A program made the translations under genes and the position numbers. This document shows, piece after piece, positions 1-8,935 of a stretch of 64,000 nt of DNA. The notes under the pieces were generated by a model, which saw only the letters and a program-made list of their open reading frames with translations, was not told the origin of the DNA and ran no database searches. The DNA comes from DATFVJ01 sp963851085 (GTDB lineage Bacteria > Actinomycetota > Actinomycetes > Streptosporangiales > Streptosporangiaceae): NCBI GenBank assembly GCA_963851085.1, contig CAWKNX010000001.1, positions 186,001 through 250,000 on the forward strand, written 5' to 3'. Within the stretch, counting starts at the first letter, position 1; every line of letters begins with the position of its first letter.

Positions 1-660
1 GCCTTGACCTTGTGATCGATCAGCTCGCCGCCGCGGTAGTAGCCGTCCATCGTCACCAGGACGCGGCTGCCCGAGTCGGCGATCCGGTGGCCGCAGGCGG
101 TGCCGCTGAACCCGCCGAACACCTGGGAGTGGATAACCCCGAGCCGGGCGCAGGCGAGCATCGCCACCGGCAGCTCGGGGACCATCGGCAGGTGAAAGGT
201 GACCCGGTCACCGGGCCGGACAGGCCGCAGAAGTCGCGCAGCAGCGCGGCGAATTCGTTCACCCGCCGGTACAGCTCCTGGTAGGTGATGGCCACCGGGT
301 CTGCTGTCTTCTGGCTCGGGCACCCAGATGAGCGCCGCCTTGTTCGCGCTCGCCGCGAGGTGCCGGTCGACGCAGTTGTAGCAGGCGTTCAGCTTCCCCC
401 CGACGAACCACTTCCAGAACGGCGGGTTGCTGGTATCCAGCGTCGTGTGCCAGTAGGAATCCCAGCTGAGCAGGTCGGCGTACTCCTTGAAGCACTCGGG
501 GAAGTGCTCCTCGCCGAACCGCTCGTAGATGTCCGGATCGGCCGCGTTCGCCTGCCCGATGAACGCCGCCGGCGGGTAGTAGTAGCCCTCCTCGCGCCAG
601 TGCACCGCGATCTGCGCCTCGGAGGTGCGAGCCTCCGGATCTCTTTCTCGTGTTGTCCAG
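1..660 (-). pseudogene. acs: acetyl-CoA synthetase, N-terminal part, frameshifted and cut by window edge
   Basis: Read on the minus strand, the pieces give the N-terminal third of acetate-CoA ligase (acetate + ATP + CoA to acetyl-CoA). Landmarks are FIGQANAADPDIYERF, WKWFVGGKLNACYNCVDRHL, ALIWVPEPE and, near the left edge, LGVIHSQVFGGF and DGYYRGGELIDHKVK, all typical of Acs. Two frame changes are seen: an extra C near 300-305 (after PEPEDSRP) and a change near 225 (after RDFCGL). Their sum restores the original frame. The rest of the gene lies beyond the window. No convincing start codon is visible near 640-670. It may be a true pseudogene or carry assembly indels; the family assignment is firm. 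Confidence 0.7.
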
Positions 661-717
661 CCTCCCGTTCGATGTGCAAAAGGTTCGATGTGGAAAACAG
701 GAAAAAGCAAGCCCGCG

Positions 718-1006
718 CTACTCCTCCCCAGGCAGGAGGCCAGCGCAGACACCGAAGTCATGCAGTTGCGCGGAGATAGCTGCCTGGCGGGTGAACGCGA
801 CCGCATCGGCCCGCGTCAGCAACTCCCAGCACAGGTCGTCGGTCAGCACAGCGCGCGCAATGCACGGCGCCCAGCGCTGTCAGCGGCCCTGTCTCCGCCT
901 CGTGGCGCAGGCCAGCAAAATCACGCGCGGACGCCTGGTTCGGGGCGGCGGCCTGGAGTTCCCCAAGGAGCACCGACAGCTCGTCAGCGAGGTACTGCTG
1001 CGTCAT
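718..1006 (-). pseudogene. small hypothetical protein with one frameshift
   Basis: An ATG at 1006 follows a strong ribosome binding site (GGGAGGGGGG). It opens a frame starting MTQQYLADELSVLLGELQ. Around 860 the frame must shift by one base to continue as VLTDDLCWELLTRADAVAF and then to a TAG at 718. Total length of 289 nt fits about 95 residues plus one extra base. Both halves have sensible, mostly helical, acidic composition. I do not recognise a function. The family looks like a small actinobacterial protein of unknown role. Whether the indel is real or an assembly error cannot be told from here. Confidence 0.5.
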
Positions 1007-1503
1007 CGGACCCCCCTCCCATAACCGGGAGGAAACATCCATCGTAACTCCGCGCTGCGGCGGACACCATGGCCCGCTACCGCGAGCACCCTAGGGAATT
1101 TCGGTCGCGGAGACCCGCACCACGGTTTACTCCCCGGCACCTGGGTCGCCGGCTCACCGGGAGCGATTAGTCACCCTTCGCGGTGCGCCGAGCCTGAAAA
1201 CGCAAACGTGATCTCGTGCGCACCGGCCGGGCCCGTGATGCGAGGCGGCCGGGCAAGGATCCCGGCAGCGATGTGAGCAAATTGCCGGCGCCGCAGGACG
1301 CGGTTTGCATTGATCGAGTCCCGCATGGCGTGCCCATTTAGGCTGGGACAAAGAGTGCCGCTCAGCTGCCGAGGTAGGCGAGCACCGCGAGCACGCGGCG
1401 GTTGTCGTCGTCGGAGGGCTGGAGGCCGAGCCGCAGGAAGATCGCGTCCTGCGCCACGAACGCCGGTCGAGGGCGTCGGGCGACCCGGCGGGCTCGCGCG
1501 CCG
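1007..1503. other. stretch with no supported gene
   Basis: Open frames here are shadows. The only protein-like string is on the minus strand near 1362-1460 (ends GLQPSDDDNRRVLAVLAYL then stop), which could be the C-terminal tail of a decayed gene I cannot name. Confidence 0.3.
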
Positions 1504-1815
1504 GACATGCCTCCGCGCGCTCTCGGCAACTCGTGGGTCGTGGGCCAGGGGCTTACGGGTCCGGGCGGCAAGCCGCTGAGCCGGCAGGCGGCCAACAATT
1601 TGATGCAGCAGGCGCCTGCCAGTGTTCAGAATGCGCCCAACTCGAATGCCTTCCAGGCCTGGCTGAGCCAGCACCAATTACACGCAGTGGTGGGGCCTAT
1701 CAGCCGCAGAGCCGGTTCTGGCACTTCCAAGCTCATCGAGGGCGGCTGGCTGCTGGCGCTGTCCCTGGTCCTCATCGCGGCCACCGTCTGGGTGGTCCGC
1801 CGCCGCGCCGCATGA
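1504..1815 (+). pseudogene. remnant of an ABC transporter permease C-terminus
   Basis: The frame reads NSWVVGQGLTGPGGKPLS, then in a neighbouring frame AYQPQSRFWHFQ, then back to IEGGWLLALSLVLIAATVW followed by VRRRAA and a stop at 1815. The pattern 'YQP.SRFW.FQ.IE' followed by a last transmembrane helix and VRRR is typical of the C-terminus of actinobacterial multi-spanning ABC transporter permeases. Two frame changes within 100 bases and the absence of the long N-terminal part mark it as a remnant. No ATPase gene lies beside it. Confidence 0.5.
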
Positions 1816-1839
1816 AGCTGGAGCGGGCCCAGTGAGCGG

Positions 1840-2364
1840 TCAGGCGGGAACGGTCTTCACCACCTGGTACATGATGTGGTCCTGCCACTTACCGGCGATG
1901 TTGAGGTACGCAGGCGCCATGCCGAAGCGGACGAACCCGTTGCGCTCAAGCACGCGCTGCGACCTGACGTTGTGCAGCAGGGTTTCTGCCTGGATCCGGT
2001 GCAGTCCGAGCTCCTCGAAGGCCACGCGGATGATGTCGCGGACGGCCGCGGTGGCGAGGCCGCGCCCGTTGTCGGCGGCGCTCACCCAGTAGCCCAGACT
2101 GCACGACTGGAACGGGCCACGCACGATGCCGTTGAGCGTGATGCGGCCGGCCACGCGCCCGGAATCGCCGAGGAGGACGTGCGGAAGTACTGATCCTTGC
2201 TCGTATCGCGCGAGCGCGTCCCGGATGACCGCGCGCTGGCCGTCCACCGTGAAGTAGTCGTCGCTCCGGATCGGATCCCACGGGGCGAGGAACTCACGGT
2301 TGGCGCGGAGCAGCTCCGCCAGGACCGGGACGTCGTCGAGCGTGACAAGTCGGGTGACGCTCAC
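1840..2364 (-). CDS. GNAT-family N-acetyltransferase, RimJ/RimL-like
   Basis: A 174-residue protein, the normal length for a single GNAT domain. The acetyl-CoA pyrophosphate loop is seen at about residues 98-108 (DNGRGLATAAV, close to Q/RxxGxG/A). LGYWVSAAD just before it, the following helix, and RVLERNGFVRFG at about 138-148 are typical of RimJ/RimL enzymes. These acetylate N-terminal amines of ribosomal proteins, or small amines and antibiotics; the substrate cannot be read here. Translation starts at a GTG (2362-2364) without a clear Shine-Dalgarno. The gene stands alone, tail to tail with the permease remnant. Confidence 0.85.
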   Translation of the reverse strand: MSVTRLVTLDDVPVLAELLRANREFLAPWDPIRSDDYFTVDGQRAVIRDALARYEQGSVLPHVLLGDSGRVAGRITLNGIVRGPFQSCSLGYWVSAADNGRGLATAAVRDIIRVAFEELGLHRIQAETLLHNVRSQRVLERNGFVRFGMAPAYLNIAGKWQDHIMYQVVKTVPA

Positions 2365-2433
2365 CCGCCCATGCTCGCAGGGTTGCGGGACCGCGCTGGT
2401 CTGATCCGGGGGTCCCGCCGGACGGCTCCGGTC

Positions 2434-3861
2434 TCATCCGGGCTGGCCGGGCGCGGTGGCCGCCGCGGCGCTGATTTGTGCTGCCAGCTCACTCGCCCGG
2501 GCAGCAGCCGACGCCGCCGCGGCCTGGTCACCGGCCGTCGCGAGCAGCACGGCGCGCTTGGACCAGGCATAGGTGCTGCATTCCCTGACGGCAAGGCGCT
2601 CGCTTACCAGGGCATTCGCAAGATCCTCTCGTCTGGCGCGGATCGCCGCCTCCAGCAAGGTCCGCTCGACCGCGTCGCGCTGGGCGTGGCTGCCACCGAA
2701 CTCGTGAATCCGGGTCCGGATGGGCATTAGGTCATCGAGCACCTGCTCGTACTGCCCGGTGCCGAAATGCACCAGGCTCCGGCAGACTGGCAGCCCCACG
2801 ATGGACGTCATCGCCCAGCCGGTTGCCGCCGGATTGCCCTCGCGGACGACCCGCTCCAGTGCGGTGACCACCTCCTGGGCACGGCCCGGCTCACCAGCGC
2901 CGATGAACGCCATGATCGCGTGCATGTCGTTGAACGGGTAGAAACCGGGCGCGAGCAGCCGCGCCCAGGCTGCGGCCAGCGGCGGCCACCGGTTCCCGAC
3001 CGAGCTGCCCTCCAGCTGCAATCGCCACAGCAGCGCCGTCGCATCGAGCAGCTCGAGTGCGACATCCTCAGATCCGCTGTGGTGCAGGAAGCTGTCGTAG
3101 ACAGCGAGCGCACCCGCGATGTCGTTGGCCTGGAGCAGGTAAAGCGCGTAGTGCCAGGAGTTATGCACATTGAGGAAGTTGTCTGCTGACCAGTTCTCCC
3201 GGTGCACTCGCATGAAACGCACCCCGTCCGGAATCTGGCCCTGCATCTCGTAGGTGTGCACAACGGCGTGAATACCCCACACATCGTCGGGGTTCGTCTC
3301 TACGGCACGCTGGCCGGCCTCCGCGGCATGACCGTATTGATTGCACTCTTCCAGCCCGAAGGCATACATCCCGGCCACGAATCCGGATTGGGGATCCCGG
3401 CTGCCCCACGCGCTGAGCGCCCGGCCGATCCGGTCTCTGAGATTGACGGCGTCGCCGGTGAAGAAATCGATCTGGTGGCCCACCCCGAGGGCGAGCATGT
3501 CCCGCGGGTATCGCACCGAAATGTCGCCGAGGAGCGCGCCCGCTCCAGCCATGTCACCGGCGATCCAGTGTTCAGCCGCTGCCAGGTGAGCACGCTCGCG
3601 CGGCAGCAGGGCACTGTCCCGGCTGCTGGCCGGCCCGAGTGCGGCACGCGCAGCGGCGACGCCACCCTCCTCGGTGGACATCAGTCCCAGATAGGCGCCA
3701 AGTACCCGGCCCATGACACAGCCAGGATCGGCCGCGACCGACTCCGCCGCCACGTCCGTGACCTGGGGCTGGAAGCGGATCAGGTGGTCGATGGCCCGGT
3801 CGTAGGCGGCTGCGGCCTCTTTCGAGCCCGTCAGGCTCAGGCCCTGCTTGTCAACGGCCAT
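2434..3861 (-). CDS. tetratricopeptide-repeat protein (TTC38/StaR-like)
   Basis: A 475-residue soluble protein made of helical repeats. The start is placed at the ATG at 3861 (MAVDKQGLS) because GGAGGT lies 6 nt upstream; a frame open to 3945 lacks such a site. Features of the TTC38-like group are DVWGIHAVVHTYEMQG (about 215-230) and NVHNSWHYALYLLQ (about 247-260), where conserved His and Trp residues pack in the repeats. No signal peptide or membrane helix is present. Members are often annotated as TPR or pyridine nucleotide-disulfide-type helpers without a proven reaction. It stands alone; no operon partner is seen. Confidence 0.75.
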   Translation of the reverse strand: MAVDKQGLSLTGSKEAAAAYDRAIDHLIRFQPQVTDVAAESVAADPGCVMGRVLGAYLGLMSTEEGGVAAARAALGPASSRDSALLPRERAHLAAAEHWIAGDMAGAGALLGDISVRYPRDMLALGVGHQIDFFTGDAVNLRDRIGRALSAWGSRDPQSGFVAGMYAFGLEECNQYGHAAEAGQRAVETNPDDVWGIHAVVHTYEMQGQIPDGVRFMRVHRENWSADNFLNVHNSWHYALYLLQANDIAGALAVYDSFLHHSGSEDVALELLDATALLWRLQLEGSSVGNRWPPLAAAWARLLAPGFYPFNDMHAIMAFIGAGEPGRAQEVVTALERVVREGNPAATGWAMTSIVGLPVCRSLVHFGTGQYEQVLDDLMPIRTRIHEFGGSHAQRDAVERTLLEAAIRARREDLANALVSERLAVRECSTYAWSKRAVLLATAGDQAAAASAAARASELAAQISAAAATAPGQPG

Positions 3862-4028
3862 CCCCGCACCTCCACCCCGGGTTCCCCGCCACGTCCACCA
3901 CAGCATGCCACCCCCCGGCCAGGCAACTCCCTGCTGACGGCCCACGCGATGCCAGCCGCGGTGTGACCGCGCCGTCGGGAGAAGCCACGCGCGCGGTGTC
4001 AGTGCCTCTGCCTAGCGACCGAGGATCG

Positions 4029-5504
4029 CTAGGTCACGGCCCCGGCCCGGGGCCTGGCTCCCAGCTGGGTGAGGGCATCTGACAGACCGCTGGCGAAGGC
4101 CGCCAGGTCGGGGACGGCGTCCGCATCACCGGCGATGCTGAAATTCAGCTGTCCGGCGTAGGAAAGCACCCCGACGGACACGGTGACGTTGCCCTGCACG
4201 ACCCCGGTCTGGAAGACCTCGAGGACTTGCGCGCCAGCGAAATACAGCGGTGCGGCCGGGCCGGGAAGGTTGCTGGTGAACAGGTTGACCAGCCGCTGGC
4301 GTGACATTGCCCGGGTCATCCACCGCTGGGCGAAACGGCCGGCTGGCTGGTACGGCGGGTATCGTTTCCGTTCCCTGGTGACCCGGGCAATCTGCGCCAG
4401 TCGGCGGGCCGGGTCGGGCTCCGCTACCGGCAGCGGCACCAGCATGATCCCGACCCGGTTACCGGCGCCTGCCATGTCGCCGGCGCGGCGGATCGACGCC
4501 GCGACCGAGGCCTTCAGGGTCAGCCCGGGCGTCAGCTCGTCCCGGCCCGCGAGCAGCCGGCGTGCCCCGCCGGCCACTGCCGTGAGCACCACGTCGTTCA
4601 CCGTCGCACCGTGTGCGTGGGCCACCGCCGTCGCACGGGTGAGATCTGCCCGGACGACCTGCAGGCGGCGGCCCGTCCCGGCCGGCCGGTTCAACGACAC
4701 TCGCGGGGCGAGGCCCTCGCCACCGAGCCGGCGGATCTGGCGCGCAACCGAGCCGAGGCGATGAATGACAACGGCAGGATGCCTGATTATGGACGCGGCT
4801 GCGGCCACGGCGCCGGCGCGCTGGCACAAACTGTCGGTGAACATCCGCCCGCCGCTGGGGGCGGGCGCGGGCCGCCATGTGTCTCGTGTTTCCGGAGGCG
4901 GCGCATCCGGGGTCATGTCGAACAGCGCGCCGATCAGCGCGATGGCGGCGATGCCGTCGGCGACCGCGTGATGCAGGCGGATGAGCATGCCGACGTTGCC
5001 GTCGGCGAGCCCGGGGAGCAGCCACAGTTCCCACAGCGGGCGCGACCGCTCCAGCGGCGGTTCGTTCAGCTCCGCGCACGTCACCAGCAGGGCCGCCTCA
5101 TCGCCGGGCGCGGGGATCGCGCGGGCCCGCACATGCTGGCAGATGTCGAAGCCTGGAAAGTCAGCCCACACCGGCGGCCCCACGCCGGGGTGCGGCCGCC
5201 ACAGCATCTGGCGCAGCCGGGGTGCCAGGTACAGACGCCGTTCCACCTCCGCCCGCACCGCATCCAGCCGCAGCCGCCCCCGTTCATCATGCAGGGGCGC
5301 TCCGTCGACCACAGCAAGGGCTGCGACATGCATGGGCACGCCGCGGCCCTCGACCCGCAGGTTGCTCACATCAAGCGGGCTCAACCGCTCCAGCCGGTCG
5401 GCCCGTGAACACGGCGGCGGGACAGAAGGGTCGGTGGAAACCGCAGCCGACCGGGCCGGGTTCTGCGCTCGCCGCTTGCTGGCGGGTAGCCGCTTGCGGC
5501 TCAT
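4029..5504 (-). CDS. WS/DGAT-type acyltransferase (wax ester synthase/diacylglycerol acyltransferase) 1
   Basis: A 491-residue member of the bifunctional WS/DGAT family, which joins acyl-CoA to a long-chain alcohol or diacylglycerol to make storage wax or triacylglycerol. The catalytic motif HHxxxDG is present as HHAVADG (residues 178-184). PLWELWLL precedes it and NDVVLTAVAGGARRLL (about 310-325) is the usual second conserved block. SPLDVSNLRVE matches the family N-terminus. The first 40 residues are a basic, poorly conserved extension, so the true start could be further in. A paralogue lies at 18901-20322. Such enzymes sit on the membrane face and on lipid droplets. Confidence 0.88.
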   Translation of the reverse strand: MSRKRLPASKRRAQNPARSAAVSTDPSVPPPCSRADRLERLSPLDVSNLRVEGRGVPMHVAALAVVDGAPLHDERGRLRLDAVRAEVERRLYLAPRLRQMLWRPHPGVGPPVWADFPGFDICQHVRARAIPAPGDEAALLVTCAELNEPPLERSRPLWELWLLPGLADGNVGMLIRLHHAVADGIAAIALIGALFDMTPDAPPPETRDTWRPAPAPSGGRMFTDSLCQRAGAVAAAASIIRHPAVVIHRLGSVARQIRRLGGEGLAPRVSLNRPAGTGRRLQVVRADLTRATAVAHAHGATVNDVVLTAVAGGARRLLAGRDELTPGLTLKASVAASIRRAGDMAGAGNRVGIMLVPLPVAEPDPARRLAQIARVTRERKRYPPYQPAGRFAQRWMTRAMSRQRLVNLFTSNLPGPAAPLYFAGAQVLEVFQTGVVQGNVTVSVGVLSYAGQLNFSIAGDADAVPDLAAFASGLSDALTQLGARPRAGAVT

Positions 5505-5955
5505 ATCGCAGCCCTTCAGGGTGCCCGGCTGGGCTCAAACTGGACGTCAAAGCCGACGATCGCGCCGTGACCCGGGCCATGGCAGAGGCAAACGACCCGG
5601 CCCAGCCCGGGCGAACGACCCAGGGCCGCCAGGCCGCGGCCGGCCAGGGCGACCAGGCGATCCGCACAGCGCCGAAACAAGCCGCTGCCAGGCCGCCGCC
5701 TCCACCCGCCGCCCGGCCGGGTGGAGGCCAGCCGACCTGGTCGTGCTCCTGCCACTCGCCGCCGGGAACCGCGGCCCGGCCACGCGCTGGCAACGCAGAA
5801 ACGTTGGACTCTGGTGGCGCGCGACCGAGCGTTCTGTTCTGCCATTGTTGTCCTCGTCTGCCACCCGCGCTGGTACGCGGGCGTGGCGGGTCCAGGCCCT
5901 CGCAACCTGCAGGACAGAAATGGGTCGCCCGACCCGGGAAGTAAGTGAGAACAGC
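5505..5955. other. divergent intergenic region
   Basis: About 450 bases of very high GC separate the minus-strand WS/DGAT gene from the plus-strand hydrolase. Several long frames are open on both strands but they look like composition artefacts (poly-Ala/Arg/Pro/Gly). It presumably holds both promoters; I cannot point to one. Confidence 0.4.
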
Positions 5956-6077
5956 ATGAACAGGAGCGCACGAAGACTGGCGGTGATGATAGGGGTGGGG
6001 GGGCGGGCGCTGCGGGCGCTGCGGGCGTCGCCGCGGTTGCCGCAGATCCCGACGTCCGGCAGGGGGCCCTGGGCCTG

Positions 6078-6977
6078 GTGCGGTTTGCGCGGCCGTTGCC
6101 CCGGGATGCGGCACGGCCGCCGGTGCCGCCAGCGCTACCGCCCGGCCGGGTCGTCGAGCTGCCGGGCCGTGGCGAGGTGTTCGCCCGCGATTCCGGCGGG
6201 CGGCCCGCTGATCCGGTCGTTCTGCTCCTGCATGGATGGACCGTTAGCGCCGACCTCAACTTCTTCCCGGCATACGGCATGCTTGCCGAGTCCTACCGTG
6301 TGATCGCGCTCGACCACCGCGGACACGGGCGCGGGATGCGCTCGACCGAACCGTTCAGCCTCGAGGACTGCGCAGACGACGCCGCCGCACTGTTGGGTCA
6401 GCTCGGAGTCGAACAGGTGATAGGGGTCGGGTATTCGATGGGCGGTCCGATAGCGCTGCTGCTGGCTCGACGGCATCCTGGGCTGGTGGCCGCTCTGGTC
6501 CTGCAGGCCACGGCACTCGAGTTGCGCCGCACGGCCCGCGAGCGGGTGCTCTGGCACATGCTGTCAGTGTTTGAGCTCGGGCTGCGGCTCGGCACCAGCG
6601 CCGGTTTTGTCGAGCGCTTCCTTCGTCAGGCAATCGAAGAACGGCCAGAACTCGACGTCTACCGGCCATGGCTCGCCGCAGAATTCCGCCGCGGGCTCCC
6701 GCGCGAACTCGCCGACGCGGGGTATGCGCTAGGTCGTTATGAGGCTCATCCCTGGGTGGCTGAGCTCGATGTTCCCGCGGTGTCGCTCATCACGACGCGC
6801 GACCGGCTGGTGCGGCCCGACAAGCAGCGGGAACTCGCCGCGGCCTTGCACGCGCACGTGGTCGAGATCGAGGCGGACCATGACTTCCCGCTCGTCGAGG
6901 GCGAGAAGTATGCGCGCCTGACCCGGCTCGCCGTCGACACGGCTGCCGCTGCCGCCGGCCGGACGACCGCCGCGTAA
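6078..6977 (+). CDS. alpha/beta hydrolase
   Basis: A 299-residue alpha/beta hydrolase fold enzyme if read from the GTG at 6078. The oxyanion region LLLHGWTVSADLNFF (about 49-63), the nucleophile elbow GYSMGG (Ser120), the acid Asp242 (TTRDRLV) and His268 (ADHDFP) make a complete triad. The true N-terminus is probably the ATG at 5956 (MNRSARRLAVMIGVGG, behind GGAAGTAAGTGAG). That frame is good up to LRASPRLPQIP and then needs a one-base correction near 6048 to join GALGLVRFARP. So the gene may be frameshifted near its 5' end. Likely substrate is an ester or lipid, given the WS/DGAT gene next door; this is inference. Confidence 0.8.
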   Translation: MRFARPLPRDAARPPVPPALPPGRVVELPGRGEVFARDSGGRPADPVVLLLHGWTVSADLNFFPAYGMLAESYRVIALDHRGHGRGMRSTEPFSLEDCADDAAALLGQLGVEQVIGVGYSMGGPIALLLARRHPGLVAALVLQATALELRRTARERVLWHMLSVFELGLRLGTSAGFVERFLRQAIEERPELDVYRPWLAAEFRRGLPRELADAGYALGRYEAHPWVAELDVPAVSLITTRDRLVRPDKQRELAAALHAHVVEIEADHDFPLVEGEKYARLTRLAVDTAAAAAGRTTAA

Positions 6978-7186
6978 GCCCGAGATCCATCTGGCCCGCG
7001 GCGGGGGGCGAACCACGCCAAGTGATCTCAGCCAGCCAGTTCGTGGCCACGGCCGCAGCCCGGGCCGGCGCCGGTGGCTGTGCGAGTATGGCCAGGACAC
7101 CCGCGCACCAGCGGATGTTCTGCTCTTGTACCCGCGTCCCGCCATGAGTGCCAGACAGGCGGACGCGGTCACCGAAGGGTCAAGCC

Positions 7187-7576
7187 GTGCACCCATTTCG
7201 CGCCGCGATCGAGGCGGGGGATCTGCCGCGCGCTCTCGCGCTGCTCGCGGAGAATGTCGTCTTCCGCAGCCCGGTCGTGTTCAAGCCCTACCACGGCCGT
7301 GATGCCGTCGCGCCGATCCTGGCCGGCGTCGCGCGCGTATTCGAGGACTTCCGCTACGTGCGCGAGATCGGCGGGCCCGGCGCGCGTGACCATGCGCTCC
7401 TCTTCGAGGCGCGCATCGGGGATCGTCACCTCGAGGGATGCGACGTCCTGCATGCCGCAGGCGACGGCTCGATCGACGAGTTCACCGTGATGGTCAGGCC
7501 GCTGTCCGCGGCTCTTGCCCTGGCGGAGGCGATGCAGGCGCAGCTCGCAGACGCTGGGGACGACCACCCCGGCTGA
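7187..7576 (+). CDS. NTF2-like/SnoaL-like fold protein
   Basis: A 129-residue protein. The GTG at 7187 is chosen as the start because GAAGG lies about 8 nt upstream and the sequence MHPFRAAIEAGDLPRALALL fits the first helices of the NTF2-like cone fold. ENVVFRSPVVFKPYHGRDAV and the repeated beta strands up to FTVMVRPLSAA complete the fold. Family members include polyketide cyclases, dehydratases and ligand-binding pockets without catalysis, so the function is open. The gene is 210 nt downstream of the hydrolase on the same strand. Confidence 0.75.
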   Translation: MHPFRAAIEAGDLPRALALLAENVVFRSPVVFKPYHGRDAVAPILAGVARVFEDFRYVREIGGPGARDHALLFEARIGDRHLEGCDVLHAAGDGSIDEFTVMVRPLSAALALAEAMQAQLADAGDDHPG

Positions 7577-7640
7577 CGACGACGCCGCGAGACCTCGTGG
7601 TACCGCCGGAGTCGTTCTGGAAAGGATGCTAGCCACCTGG

Positions 7641-7805
7641 TTGTGCACAAAGCTGTGGATGACTTGTGCAAATGCGCAACAAACCTGTGTGTGATGTGGG
7701 GATAACGCTGGGGATTACTGGGTCATCCGCGCCTCTGGTAGGGCCGTCACCTCGGAGAACGCTCTCCACACCCTGTGTATGGGACTAAATCTGAAAGTGT
7801 CCACA
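7641..7805. other. AT-richer patch with DnaA-box-like 9-mers
   Basis: Within a 590-base gene-free gap (7577-8167) the GC content drops visibly. It holds TTGTGCACA (7641), TGTGGATGA (7654), TGTGGGGAT (7695), CTCTCCACA (about 7762) and GTGTCCACA (7797). Each is one to three bases from the actinobacterial DnaA box TTGTCCACA or its complement. Neither dnaA nor dnaN is nearby, so this is not claimed as oriC. The rest of the gap (7806-8167) shows no gene. Confidence 0.3.
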
Positions 7806-8167
7806 TGTAATAGCCGCAACAGCTATAAGTGGGCTGAATGTTTATTGGATGTTTATCCGGCTGTGATTCGAAGGCAGGACCGTGGAGTTTCAAGGCCAGA
7901 CGGAGCCGGACGCTTTCAAGGGGAGGAGAAGCGTCATTGTAGCGTACATGCAACGGCGGAACCACGCCCTGTAATAAGGGCAGGTTGCGCTTTCCCGTGC
8001 TGGGGGGATGATCAGCCGCCTCGCATGATCGCGGCGGGACCGGCGCCACGGAATGCCTGGGGGCGCAGTCGGCCGCGCGGCGGATTGGCTCGGCGCAGCT
8101 GCCTGTTCCCGGGGCGGGCGCCGCGGCTGTACGGCAGGTCACCTCTGGCCGAACTGGAGGTCTGCAC

Positions 8168-8722
8168 ATGAGAATCAAGGTCCCGCCAGACGACGCCAGC
8201 GTGCTTGAGATGAACGACTGGATCGCCGAGCTGCGTGCCGACGGTCGCGCTGAGCCCGCACGTGATGGCGGCCACGGCCGCCCCGTACCGGGAGCCACCG
8301 CCGTTACTCCGCCTACGGACAGGCCCACTGCCAGCGCCGAGAAGACCACTGCCAGCGCCGAGAAGACCACTGCCAGCGCCGAGAAGACCACCGCCAGCGC
8401 CGAGCCTACCGAGCGGGCCGCCATCGGCGACCAGCTACGGACACCGATCGCGTGGTGCGAGATGGGTTCCTGCATCTCGCACCACGCCGATCCAGCAGCG
8501 CTCGGCGAGGCCGACATCCGCGCCCGGGCGATCTCCGTCGGCTGGCGTCTGGACGGCCTCGGCCGGCTGGCCTGCCCCAGTTGCCAGCAGAGCGGCCCCG
8601 GCTTCTGGGCCTCGCACCCAGTCGCGCTGTGGGACCGGAACGTGGCCATCACGCGGGCCTACCTGATGGCCGTCGCCATGCGCAACGATGCCGTGGCCGA
8701 CGATGCGGAGAAAGGCGCATGA
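8168..8722 (+). CDS. small Cys-containing protein with TTASAEK repeats, unknown function
   Basis: A 184-residue protein starting at ATG 8168 behind a perfect GGAGGT. Residues about 54-81 are a low-complexity linker made of four copies of T-T-A-S-A-E-K/P, encoded by a 21-bp tandem repeat. The C-terminal half is folded-looking: WCEMGSCISHHADPAALG, RARAISVGWRLDGLGRLACP and CPSCQQ supply four cysteines plus histidines that could bind one zinc. I know this C-terminal pattern only as a recurrent actinobacterial domain of unknown role. The stop overlaps the next start (ATGA), so the two are probably co-translated. Confidence 0.65.
   Translation: MRIKVPPDDASVLEMNDWIAELRADGRAEPARDGGHGRPVPGATAVTPPTDRPTASAEKTTASAEKTTASAEKTTASAEPTERAAIGDQLRTPIAWCEMGSCISHHADPAALGEADIRARAISVGWRLDGLGRLACPSCQQSGPGFWASHPVALWDRNVAITRAYLMAVAMRNDAVADDAEKGA
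8327..8410 (+). repeat. four 21-bp tandem repeats inside a coding region
   Basis: The unit ACTGCCAGCGCCGAGAAGAC+C occurs at 8327, 8348 and 8369; a diverged fourth copy at 8390 ends in GAGCCTACC. The period is a multiple of three, so copy number can vary without breaking the frame. Confidence 0.9.
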
Positions 8723-8925
8723 TCAGGCGACTCCGGGCCTGCCCAGTGCTGAATGCCGCCAGGGCCCGGGGTGCTGATGGCGGCCGCAGCCGGGTGGAAC
8801 TGGGCCGACCGGTGAGCACGGGTGAGCGGCTGACGGTGCAAGAATGCGCCCAGGAGGCAAACCGCCGCCGCGCCGGCAACGCATATCTGTGCGCGCCCGT
8901 TTCCCCCGTATCGCAGCTGGATTGA
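8719..8925 (+). CDS. small hypothetical protein (coupled to upstream gene)
   Basis: A 68-residue frame opens with ATG overlapping the previous TGA (ATGA), a layout typical of translational coupling, and ends 10 nt before the next gene. The sequence MIRRLRACPVLNAARARG followed by RLTVQECAQEANRRRAGNA has no motif I recognise and no membrane segment. Its position supports it more than its sequence does. Confidence 0.4.
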   Translation: MIRRLRACPVLNAARARGADGGRSRVELGRPVSTGERLTVQECAQEANRRRAGNAYLCAPVSPVSQLD

Positions 8926-8935
8926 TCGCGCGGCG

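Noticed and set aside
7577..8167. Chromosomal replication origin
   Set aside because: DnaA-box-like 9-mers are few and imperfect, and dnaA, dnaN, parA/B and gyrB are absent. Kept only as a weak observation.
8327..8410. CRISPR array
   Set aside because: The 21-bp repeats are directly adjacent without spacers and lie in frame inside a protein gene.
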